Positions 55,063 to 64,000 of a stretch of 64,000 bases of DNA are shown piece by piece. The DNA is from Lepas anatifera (lineage: Eukaryota; Arthropoda; Thecostraca; Lepadidae), in assembly GCA_034440635.1 (NCBI GenBank), contig JAOTON010002092.1, forward strand, positions 124,001-188,000, read 5' to 3'. The first letter of the stretch is position 1. Each line of letters begins with the position of its first letter. Below the pieces are notes generated by a model. It saw only the letters and a program-made list of their open reading frames with translations. It made no database searches and was not told where the DNA came from. The position numbers and the translations under genes were made by a program.

Positions 55063-56224
55063 ATGAAATGTATTGATTGGAGAACCTCTTGATTATGATG
55101 TTAGCCGAGACCTGGAATTTCAGATTTCACCAAATTTCAGAATGATCTTTGTGCTTTTACTTGTTTATGAAACCCAGATTTGAGGCAATATATTAACGAC
55201 CAACTTCTCTACGTATAAATATGCTCCTCAGTGCAACACCCCGAAATCTATCTTTAAGTTCTCCGCGGAAGAAAATAACAGCTTTTCGCTTTTAGACGAT
55301 TGTCTGAATCAATTTTAGACACAAAAACTTGTCATGGCGATATTTAGGTGTTGTTTAAGCGACATTCTTTAGATTAATCGACGCAAAGGCTGAATTTTTT
55401 TTGCTTGCCGGAATTTTTGGGGCCTTTTTGGCCGCCGTCCCCCCCTTAACGAAATCCTAGCTAAGCCCCTGATCCCTAGCACCTGAAATTCACAAAGGGA
55501 CATTATCCCCATCTTGACATCATCCGAAACACCGTCAACACTGATAATATAGTTTGGACAGTTATAGAAAAACCCTATTGGGAAGATCAAGTGCTGGCGA
55601 TTGTGTGTTTCGGTTTTTATAACTGCTTAATTGATGCGCAGTGTTATACCATCCGTTGGAAAAGAATCATCAAATCGATTCGAAATATCCCCAAAAATAT
55701 ATGCTTATCGTTTTGTTCTCTACAGATGCTCTCTCTATCGAATCAGATCTCGTGGTTTGCTGAATAAAGCCTGATTCAGATGAAAACAATCTTCCTCAGA
55801 GGCTAATCACGCCGCGCATCATCCCTTACGTCACATGGCCCCTTGAATTCGGTGTCGCTCTCCGAAGATAGGCAACTGAAGCGTGGACAGAAATATTATG
55901 CATATATCTTCAGCCGTTCCTTGATAAAATTTTACCGAAAAACGTTTATTAAACCTTATATAAAAAAACAGCATCAGTGAAAACGCTGCACTGTTCTACT
56001 CCGGAGCACTAGCCATGAACAAGGCACACAATCAGGAAAGGCAAAAGGAAAAGCGGATGTGACACAATACACGGAGGAGCAGACAAAGGCAGAAAAAAGG
56101 AAGCCAATGGGAGGGCGGCCAGTGCGGGTGGACAGATGAGGCACATATCACACCACCTTGGCACCCACATCGCTGCGAGTGGTATCCAATCAGCACCGAG
56201 GGGCGAGGTTAGCTGGCGGACGGG
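55063..56224. other. Unassigned sequence with one hAT-like end
   Basis: CCTTAACGAAATCCTAGCTAAGCCCCTG (ending about 55472) is, in reverse complement, a CAGGGGCTTAGCTAGG transposon terminus; no partner found. The rest shows no gene. Confidence 0.4.
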
Positions 56225-57235
56225 TGGTGGAAGTGGTACCAGCTCAACCACGGGGGCAGAGTCGCCGTCCCTGCTGCCACCCAACCGCCGGGGCAGAGCC
56301 TCCCAACCACCGCGTAGCGGAGCCGCCCGTGTTACCACCCAGGCACCGGGGCAGAACCTCCCAACCACCGCAGCAGAGCCGCCCGTGTTACTACCCAACC
56401 GCCGGGGCAGAACCTCCCAACCACCGCAGCAGAGCCGCCCGTGTTACTACCCAAGCACCGGGGCAGAATCTCCCAACCACCGCAACAGAGCCGTCCGTGT
56501 TACTACCCAAGCACCGGGGCAGAACCTCCCAACCACCGCAGCAGAGCCGCCCGTGTTACTACCCAATCGCCGGGGCAGAACCTCCCAACCACCGTAGCAG
56601 AGCCGCCCGTATTACTACCTAAGCACCGGGGCAGAATCTCCCAACCACTGCAGCAGAGCCGTCCGTGTTACTACCCAAGCACCGGGGCAGAACCTCCCAA
56701 CCACCGAGCAGAGCCGCCCCTGTTACTACCAGCACCGGGGCAGAATCTCCCAACCACCGCAGCAGAGCCGTCCGTGTTACTACCCAAGCACCGGGGCAGA
56801 ACCTCCCAACCACCGCAGCAGAGCCGCCCGTGTTACTACCCAAGCACCGGGCAGAACCTCCCAACCACCGCAACAGAGCCGCCCGTGTTACTACCCAAGC
56901 ACCTGGGCAGAGCCTCCCAACCACCGTAGCAGAGCCGCCCGTATTACTACCAAGCACTGGGGCAGAACCTCCCAACCACCGCAGCAGAGCCGCCCGTGTT
57001 ACTACCCGAGCACTGGGGCAGAACCTCCCAACCACCGTAGCAGAGCCGCCCGTATTACTACCAAGCACTGGGGCAGAACCTCCCAACCACGCAGCAGAGC
57101 CGCCCGTGTTACTACCCGAGCACTGGGGCAGAACCTCCCAACCACCGCAGCAGAGCCGTCCGTGTTACTACCCAAGCACCGGGGCAGAACCTCCCAACCA
57201 AAGTAGCAGAGCCGTCCCTGTCGCTGCCCAACCAC
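56225..57235. repeat. 54-bp minisatellite T10
   Basis: About 18 copies of a ~54-bp unit built from GGGGCAGAACCTCCCAACC, ACCGCAGCAGAGCCGCCCG and TGTTACTACCCAAGCACC. Most units are 54 bp or differ by a few bases, so several frames stay open for long distances on both strands. Unit-length changes that are not multiples of three, such as the shorter units near 56700-56740 and 56840-56860, move between frames, arguing against a coding role. Confidence 0.9.
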
Positions 57236-57539
57236 TCACAATCGGGGGGCAAATCATGCCATTCAATGCGCTCGAAATTTGCGATAAAATATTTCACAAA
57301 TATTTCATAACACTTATTGATGCTCAGATAAATCCAGAGGCCAATGCAGGAGGGGGGACGAACAGTCATGCTTCCCTAGGCCAAAATTTTTCTTAAGTTT
57401 AGCCAATTTTATTCAATTTTCTTCAAAATCACTCCTTTCAAAAAACACTAACCGGGCAGAAGACAAATACGCTTTTACCGTTTGAAAGTGGGGAAAAATG
57501 TGATTTCCTTATTTTTAGACATATTTTGGCCCTAAGAAC
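57236..57539. other. Unassigned sequence
   Basis: Between the T10 array and repeat A; no frame or repeat recognised. Confidence 0.35.
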
Positions 57540-57735
57540 CAGGCCATTTTTTAACATGTTAACTGGGGGGCCATTTGCCCCCAGTCGGCCGAAATACCCC
57601 CCCAGCGCCCGGAAATTGGCCCCCAGTGAAATAGATGACTTAAAATGGACAAGATGCAGACTCACCTAACGAAAGTAAGACAGAACACCAATAACTTTGT
57701 TCTATTTCTGATCCCAAATTGGCAAACCATAAAAA
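57540..57735 (-). repeat. Dispersed repeat A, copy 3
   Basis: Inverted relative to the copies at 25420 and 46750: TTTTTTAACATGTTAACTGG, GCCCCCAGTCGGCCGAAAT, GGAAATTGGCCCCCAGTGAAA, GCAGACTCACCTAACG and TATTTCTGATCCCAAATTGG. The match extends furthest to the right, to about 57735. The plus-strand frame 57645-58025 that begins inside the repeat has no recognisable relatives. Confidence 0.7.
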
Positions 57736-58084
57736 CTGTCTTAAAAAATTTCCACCCGTGGCTGTCTACTCCATCTTGCGAAGACGAAACAAAGCGCGTA
57801 GTTACGGGAAATCCCGGCAAAACAGCCTCAGCATCAACTAATAACAACGCTGGAGAAGAACGCTGGCCTACAACTAATCAATCATCCTGTTCTATTCGAC
57901 CGGAAGCCCACATCCCATCCAGTGTCGTGACATTGCATGATGCTCTCATTTCACACGCAGTCAGTGGTCAGCGCTTAGATCTCGTTCGTGGATTAGACGA
58001 GACACGGTGTAGTCAAAGTGCGTAAGACTGGTTGCTGGTGTGGCGATATAAAGTGCTTAGCCTTTTTATTTGTTATTGTGGTGG

Positions 58085-58300
58085 TAGCATACATAAGCGT
58101 CGCCACCGGAAAAAAGTGAGGGGGTCCGCCAAACTTCAACCTGATGCTGACAGCAAACATTCCACGTTAGTACCAAAAACTTTTCGAATTTGGGCTCCTC
58201 GTTGCCTTCCGCAGCGGCTGGTTATACAAATTTCCGGTTTACTCTTATTTTGACTGATACCAGGAAATAGTTGGTCAAAAAGTGGGGGGAGGGGGTGATT
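58085..58300 (+). repeat. Dispersed repeat H, copy 2
   Basis: Inverted match to 38985-39240: GCGTCGCCACCGGAAAAAAG, CAAACTTCAACCTGATGCTG, GGGCTCCTCGTTGCCTTCCG and GTCAAAAAGTGGGGGGAGGG. Confidence 0.7.
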
Positions 58301-58629
58301 CATTCGATGGCCACGCGGGGTTGGAAGGGCACCCCTGCCTATTACATGGGTAGTGTGCTAATAAATATTGCGCAATATAGTTTTTATGTTTTAAATATTT
58401 TAGCTTCGGTGAGTTGCACAGTAGGCAGGAAAAGAGCGGGCGTTTATGGGACAGTTGTCATGACCAATGTTGTTGTCACTGTTTGCCTATTACTTACCCC
58501 TGACCTTGTGCACCACAATAGGGGTCCGGGCATGCCTGCCCAAAAGGCGCAATAGGGCCATGTGAAGCGATACCATTTCTCGAAACAAACTTATAAACTC
58601 GTCGGAAACGGTTCCGAGCGGGACTATTG
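58301..58629. other. Unassigned sequence
   Basis: Short plus-strand frame at 58271-58555 begins within repeat H and is not recognised. Confidence 0.35.
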
Positions 58630-59235
58630 ATTTGAACAGTCACATAACCACTAGCTCCGCTGGGGGCCATTTGAGCCATTCAAACCATTATGGCCAACTT
58701 ACCATTATGGTCGTCGAAATAATTAAAGCCGACGGTTACCATCAGGACCACTTAAGCCATTCTAGCCTACTGGTACCATTGAGACCACTTGGACCTACTG
58801 GTGCCATTAATGCCATTAGGTCCGATTAGTACCACTGGAACCACTAGGACTGACTGGTACCATTAGAACCATGGAAACCAACTGGTACCATTGACCATGG
58901 AAACCAACTGGTACCATTAGAACCATAAACCAACTGGTACCATTAGAACCATGGAAACCAACTGGTACCATTAGGACCATAGGAACCAACTGGCACCATT
59001 AGGACCATAGGAACCAACTGACACCATTAGGACCATAGGAACCAACTGGAATCATTAGGACCATGGGAACCGCCTGGTACCTTTAGGATTATAGGAACCA
59101 AATGGTAGAATTAGGACCATTAAAACCACCAGGACAGACTGGAACTATTAGGACCATTAAAACCACTCAGACCATCAAACCATTAGGGAACCATTGGGTG
59201 GTGTTTCAATTTCCCATGGGTCAAACCATTAGGAA
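58630..59235. repeat. Minisatellite T11, ACCATTAGGACCATAGGAACC type
   Basis: Units of about 28-30 bp, such as AACTGGTACCATTAGAACC followed by ATGGAAACC, best ordered between 58840 and 59070 and decaying to shorter ACCATT/ACCACT motifs on either side. The unit mixes CCATT, GGTACC and CCATGG submotifs. Confidence 0.9.
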
Positions 59236-59499
59236 AACCCTAATGGTTTTCTTTCTTGGGGCGTCAAGTTTATTCATTCTGTAGTAGTAGTTTGACTGCA
59301 GCTCTTTTTCCCTCATTGTCACTTCATTGTTATGCATTTTATTTTATTTTATTTTTGGTTTTTTTGTAGTACATCACCTGAACCTGATTGTGAGATATTT
59401 GAAATCTATTTTGCTCTTTACTGGCTGGTCCACCGGCCTGTGTGCCTATCATTGGTGAAACACTTGTTTCTCTTTACTGCATCAGTGTAGCTTACCCCC

Positions 59500-62400
59500 C
59501 ACCCAGATACCTTCTCTGCATTGTGAATTGAACTTTTTGTTAGTCATTTCTGGTCCAGTATATCTTAGCAACCATTCACGATTCTCTCCAAACTTTCCCT
59601 GCCTGGATGATGAGAACCATATCTCTAGTAAATTCAAAACTATACTAGACTCCTGCAAATACCTATCCCCTCTGATTTTTCTCAGCCTACCCCAGTGCTC
59701 GAAGATGTTTCAATTTTTCATATTAATATAAGATCCCTCCCCAAAAACTTTGATTCACTGGAGCATTTGTATCCCGTCTCAAACCAAAACCCAAAATCAT
59801 TCTTCTCACCGAACTCTGGCTTGCCCCAGATTGTACTAGCCCTTATTCCCTTCGTGACTACTGTTTAGAAGTTTCAACTCCTCCGAATTTAAAGGTGGGC
59901 TGCCATTTACATTAGTAGACAATTAGTCTATAGCAGGAGAGGTGATCTAGAATCTCAGTCTGTCCCATTTCAATCTGCTTTCATAGAGATATCTCAAACA
60001 TTGCCCTTCAATCTTGTAATTGGCTCTATGTACCGTTCTCCTTCCTACCCATCTACTATGTTTATTGACTACATTGAAGACACCATGGACAAAATTTCAC
60101 AAGAAAAGAAAACTTGCATAATGGGAGGCAATTATAATTTTGATCTTCTAAAATCAGATTCTCATGAACCAACAGGACATTTCCTCAACATGCTGGCATC
60201 ATCAGGCTACCTACCTTGCATCTCTATCCCAACACGAGTAACTTGCAATTCACAAACTCTTATTGACAACTTCTTCTGTAATGACCCATCAATCATCCAA
60301 GCTTCATCTGTCATTACCGCGGACATCAGTGACCATCTTCCCATCTTGCTTCAACTTTCCACTAGACTAGAGAAACCTAAAAGAACTTCAGTCATCCAGC
60401 ATCCATTTGACTTTAGGAAAACTAATGCTCTTATACAGAATGTGACCTCTAGTCTAGCAAACTTTTTTCAATAACTGATCCTATTATTGCTGCAAATCAT
60501 CTTCAAGAAACCATATCTTCTGAAATCAATAAACTACGAATACAAAAGATTGATAGAAGAACTGTACCTATTCAACCCTGGATTTCCACCACTTATTACA
60601 CTGCATAAACAAAAAATGATCTGTACAAAAATTCATTAAATCAAAAGATAGACAAGACCACATAGCTTATAAGACTTACCACAACTACCTCACCAGTGCC
60701 ATACGCACTGCCCAAAAACTTTATTTTCAACAAAATTACTAGAACATCAGTCAAATCCAGTAAAACTTTGGGATACTCTCCTCACAGCCGTCCGCAAAAA
60801 TAAATTCAGAAAAGACCTTCCTGACACTTTCCACCATGATGGTGCTTCCATTTCCGATAATCACCAAATTGCAAACTATTTCAACAAATTCTTTTCCGAA
60901 ATTGCTGCCTCCTAGATGCAAAAATACCGCAGCCGCTTCAGATCCTCTTCATTTTCTTGGTGATCAAATGAACTCGGAATTTAATTTTTGCCAGTATCTT
61001 CTTACCTAGTTGAAAAATAATTCGATCTCTTGAAATACGGGTGCTGGGTACGATGGAATCAGCTAAAAATATTGAAATTACTTGCTCCAACTATATCGTC
61101 CCACCTGTCCCATCTATTCAATCTCTGCTTTGCTTCTGGTATCTTCCCTGATAAACTCAAAATTGCTGTGGTGGTTCCTGTATTCAATCTGGTGATGCTT
61201 CAGCCTTTACAAACTATCGGCCTATTTCCATTCTTCCGATTATCTCCAAAGTTTTGAAAAATTGTTTATGAACAGGTTGTAAATTACCTCTCCCAAAACA
61301 ACATAATATATGACCATCAATTTGGATTTCGGCCGAACCACAGTACTTACATGCCCATTTTCTTCTTCGGAGTATATCACTTCTGCATTAGTATCAAAGA
61401 ATGTCTGTGCTGCCATCTACTTAGATTTTTCTAAAGCTTTTGATACGGTTAACCATTCAATTCTCTTGTCAAAACTAAGATTATACGGGTTTGAAAATCT
61501 TTCTTTGAAATTCTTCAAATCTTACCTGTCAAATCGCTCTCAATTTGTAAAAATCAATGGAACTATGTCAGGCACCCCTGCCTCCATGCCCCTCGGAGTT
61601 CCACAGGAAGTGTACTTGGACCCCTTCTATTTTTACTATATATTAATGATATACATAAAAGCTCAGCAAACCCGAAATTTCTTCTTTTTGCCGATGACAC
61701 AGCCCTATTTTTCTCTGCCAAAACCACTTCTGAACTACAGCTTAAAATAAACCAAAGTCTTCTCGAGGTAACGACCTGGCTAAATTGTAACAGACTCACA
61801 CTAAACGCCAAAAATCAGTATATCAACTCTTTCCCACCTCCGCAGTAATATCCCTATCCACATCAATAATACAATGCTTGAAAGATGTCGCTCAACGAAT
61901 TACCTTGGAGTCAAAATTGATGAGGATCTGAAGTGGGAACCCATATAAGCAAGTAGAAAATTCAATTGCCAGGAACATTGGTTTAATTAGACGAGCTCAA
62001 ATATCCTAAATTCTGATCACCTTCTCCTGCTTTACAATGCTCTCGTCCTTCCCCGACTTCTTTTGGCTTAGAAATCTGGGGCAATACCTTCAAATACAGA
62101 TTAGACAAAATTTTACTGCTTCAGAAGAAAATGATAAGAACAATTGATCATTCGGACAGGTTCGCCCACTCTGCCCCTATTTTCAGAAAATACTGTGTAC
62201 TTAAAATCCATGACCTAGTTCATTTGTTAACTTCAACTTTCTCCATAAAGCAATAACTGGTACTCTACTCACCTTTAAAAGACTTAATCAACGTCCGAAA
62301 CCCGTTAAATCTGCAGAGGCAGGTCCGCCAGAATAGTCATTTTTCTGTCCTTTTGCTCCAACAATTTATAGAAAATTGTCACTGTTCTTGCTGCCCCCGA

Positions 62401-62510
62401 GCTGGAACCAATTATCGCCTCTAAAATTCGAAATATCAACGATATCCCCCGCAGTAAAACGTTCTTCAAAAGGTTGTGAAGAAAATATTTATTGATAATT
62501 ATGTATAGAA
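59500..62510 (+). mobile_element. CR1/L2-like non-LTR retrotransposon, heavily decayed
   Basis: Plus-strand fragments, in order: an endonuclease start (HINIRSLPKNFDSLEHL near 59715), endonuclease core (60001-60474), reverse transcriptase (about 61030-61800), thumb and C-terminal remnants to about 62330, and a short 3' UTR ending in TAGAAAGAAAGAAACTC. There is no RNase H. The phrasing of the motifs fits the CR1/L2/Daphne side of the Jockey group; clade assignment needs a tree. Confidence 0.8.
60001..61800 (+). pseudogene. Endonuclease/reverse transcriptase of CR1/L2-like LINE, broken
   Basis: Endonuclease: LVIGSMYRSPSYPS, IMGGNYNFDLL (Gly replaces the usual Asp of GDFNFDLL), TLIDNFFCN and ISDHLPILLQ. 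The frame ends at 60474. Reverse transcriptase remnants: a VVPVF segment near 61165 with a frameshift, FGRTTVLTCPFSSSEYI, YLDFSKAFDTVNHSILLSKL, NRSQFVKING, PLGVPQ with a frameshift, then FADDTALFFS in another frame near 61684. Multiple stops and frameshifts make this the oldest LINE in the window. Confidence 0.8.
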
Positions 62511-64000
62511 AGAAAGAAACTCAGTAAAGAAGGAACATTAAAACTGTCCTCTTCGTTAGGATAGTGGTTGGCGCAGGCGTTAAAGGTGTTTATCTTGAAG
62601 GGTTTTTCATATAATTGAGGTTGTTAGGTCGAAATTAGCGAAAATGAGGAAGGCATCTCAGGCCGCCACTTATAGCATGATTCTAATAATTTGATATTAA
62701 AGCAGAGCCATCATGAGTAGGTCGGCTATCGGCGTCAACACAGGCATGCCTCCGGCACCCCGCTGCCCTTCCTGAGTGTCCTCCCCAACAGCGCTGCGTT
62801 GTGCCCAAATCTCACCGAACGCTCTCTACATCTCACGCGGCGCCAAATGCTTCTTTCCTCTCCCTCCTCGGCTAACTTTTTCTCTTCACTTCGCGTGCAT
62901 GCTGCTGGTCTTTCGTGGCCGTCGTGGTCGCTCTGGGTGACGACGGGCTGCGCCCCTACCCCTTCCCCCTTCTCAGGCGGCGCCGTGTACCCTCGCGCCA
63001 GTATCGTGGCCCTCTATCGGGAGCTGGCCCACTCGCCAGTAACGATCCTGTGCCATCCGCTCGATGGCGCTGGGGTGGCATCGGACGTGGTCCGCCTGCG
63101 CGGCTTGTGTGCGTTGGTGGGCTTCCAATCCCTGATGTAATTGACGTGTGCCCATGAGATGATTGATGACTGGTACCGATCTATTGTACGCCACCCAATC
63201 CCCGTCTTTATTTTACGTTATTTAATTTTTTATTTCTTCATTAACCTTTTTTATTATTATATTCATTTCCCTGTATGTCCCCTTTTCGCGGCTGCAATGA
63301 GTGATGTCTGATGAGGATAATTAATACTGACATGATGCCAGCGAGAGGGTGAAGTGCACCTGTGAGATAACAGATGTGTTTCTTGGGAATTACTGCAATG
63401 TTTTATTTACGTAGTTGTATGTTTATGTATTTTTTATACTGGCATATATGTTATGGATGTAATATCAAACTGTCAATAATTAGTTCTAAACAGTGATACA
63501 CGCAGCTTTTTCTGTGGGTTTATGACTACCGCTAGGGCTCATTTTGGCCTCAAATCTGGCTTTTGTGGTGTTTATTTGGCTATTTTAGTGGAAATAAAAT
63601 GATGCCCTTCATTGGCCCCTTTCTAACTCGGTTTGACCTTCTCCGCCGGAAAAAAACCTTGCAGTTCTGGGCAGCATCTATAATCTCTAGACATGGAATA
63701 ACTAAAAAATTAAGAATTTTTTTAAACACGCATCTAAGTTGTATTAAATCCCTCAAAATAGGGTCTTGATCCCCTGAAGACGCTATAATGGCCAACACAA
63801 GAAATGCCCCCCACTGACTTTTCCTAAAAAATGCCCTGCTAAGAACCTTGTACTTTTTAGAATTCCAACAGAGTGTTTCAATCGTTGATAAGTTTCGAAG
63901 TGCTGAGGCGAGGAGCATGAGTACAAGGAGTTTACTGGCCGCCTCCTGGAATCGTTGATGTGAGATACATCTAATGTACTTATATTATATATTTGGGCAC
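62511..64000. other. Unassigned sequence to window end
   Basis: A GC-rich patch (62750-63160) has overlapping open frames on both strands (113, 80 and 73 codons), none with recognisable domains. The remaining A+T-rich sequence shows no array, gene or transposon end I can support. Confidence 0.4.

Noticed and set aside
62799..63194. GC-rich open frames as a gene
   Set aside because: Three frames on both strands are open at once, as expected from GC-rich DNA, and none shows a known motif.

Overview
The window looks like a repeat-dominated, gene-poor stretch of a large metazoan genome. I see no prokaryotic operons, no ribosomal RNA and no intact host gene. Three kinds of non-LTR retrotransposon (I-like with RNase H, Tx1/L1-like, CR1/L2-like), a tRNA-Gly-derived SINE, hAT-like elements with 8-bp target duplications and several families with TTAA target sites point to an invertebrate, plausibly marine. 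The phylum cannot be settled from this sequence alone. All recognisable coding regions are broken transposon genes, plus one fragment of a ubiquitin-specific protease gene and one unrecognised gene that is itself part of a repeat.

Layout. 1-4.2 kb: degenerate GC-rich minisatellites (about 22-bp units) around a bland A+T-rich stretch. 4.2-5.4 kb: composite of repeats 'F' and 'E' with an old SINE. 5.7-8.5 kb: a three-deep nest of TTAA-flanked elements (C1 containing C2 containing G), G ending in a 140-bp-arm palindrome. 9.0-18.0 kb: a minus-strand C element apparently split by two head-to-tail I-like LINEs. 18.6-19.5 kb: family B element. 19.6-24.0 kb: a minisatellite and F copy, then a 2.6-kb inverted pair of an unrecognised gene ('P') running into repeat E. 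24.0-25.4 kb: CAGTGATCAGCCAGGGG minisatellite, an inverted copy of the one at 31.2-33.1 kb. 26.1-30.1 kb: Tx1/L1-like LINE abutting a family B element. 31.1-37.6 kb: a 6.5-kb hAT-like element with a perfect 8-bp target duplication, carrying minisatellites, a TTAA element (I) and a second hAT-like element of 2.5 kb with its own perfect 8-bp duplication and its own internal minisatellite. 39.3-42.8 kb: minisatellite split by a full-length C element. 45.8-50.6 kb: repeat E, SINE, repeat A, then a 3.7-kb GGGGCGCC minisatellite with higher-order structure. 50.6-51.5 kb: full-length family D element. 53.1-54.8 kb: ubiquitin-protease pseudogene interrupted at a TTAA by element I, then family B. 54.9 kb: SINE. 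56.2-57.2 kb: 54-bp minisatellite. 58.6-59.2 kb: ACCATTAGGACC-type minisatellite. 59.5-62.5 kb: decayed CR1/L2-like LINE. 62.5-64 kb: nothing recognised.

The main theme is mobile DNA rather than cellular pathways. A group of short elements (B, C, D, G, I, perhaps A) lies between TTAA sites. Most share GC-rich termini starting CACGCGC or CCCGCGC, and B, C, D and G are packed with AGGTCA/TGACCT hexamers. They insert into each other, into minisatellites and into a gene fragment. This fits mobilisation in trans by a piggyBac-like (TTAA-specific) transposase, which is not encoded here. hAT-like elements act as carriers of minisatellite arrays, which offers one explanation for related arrays recurring across the window.
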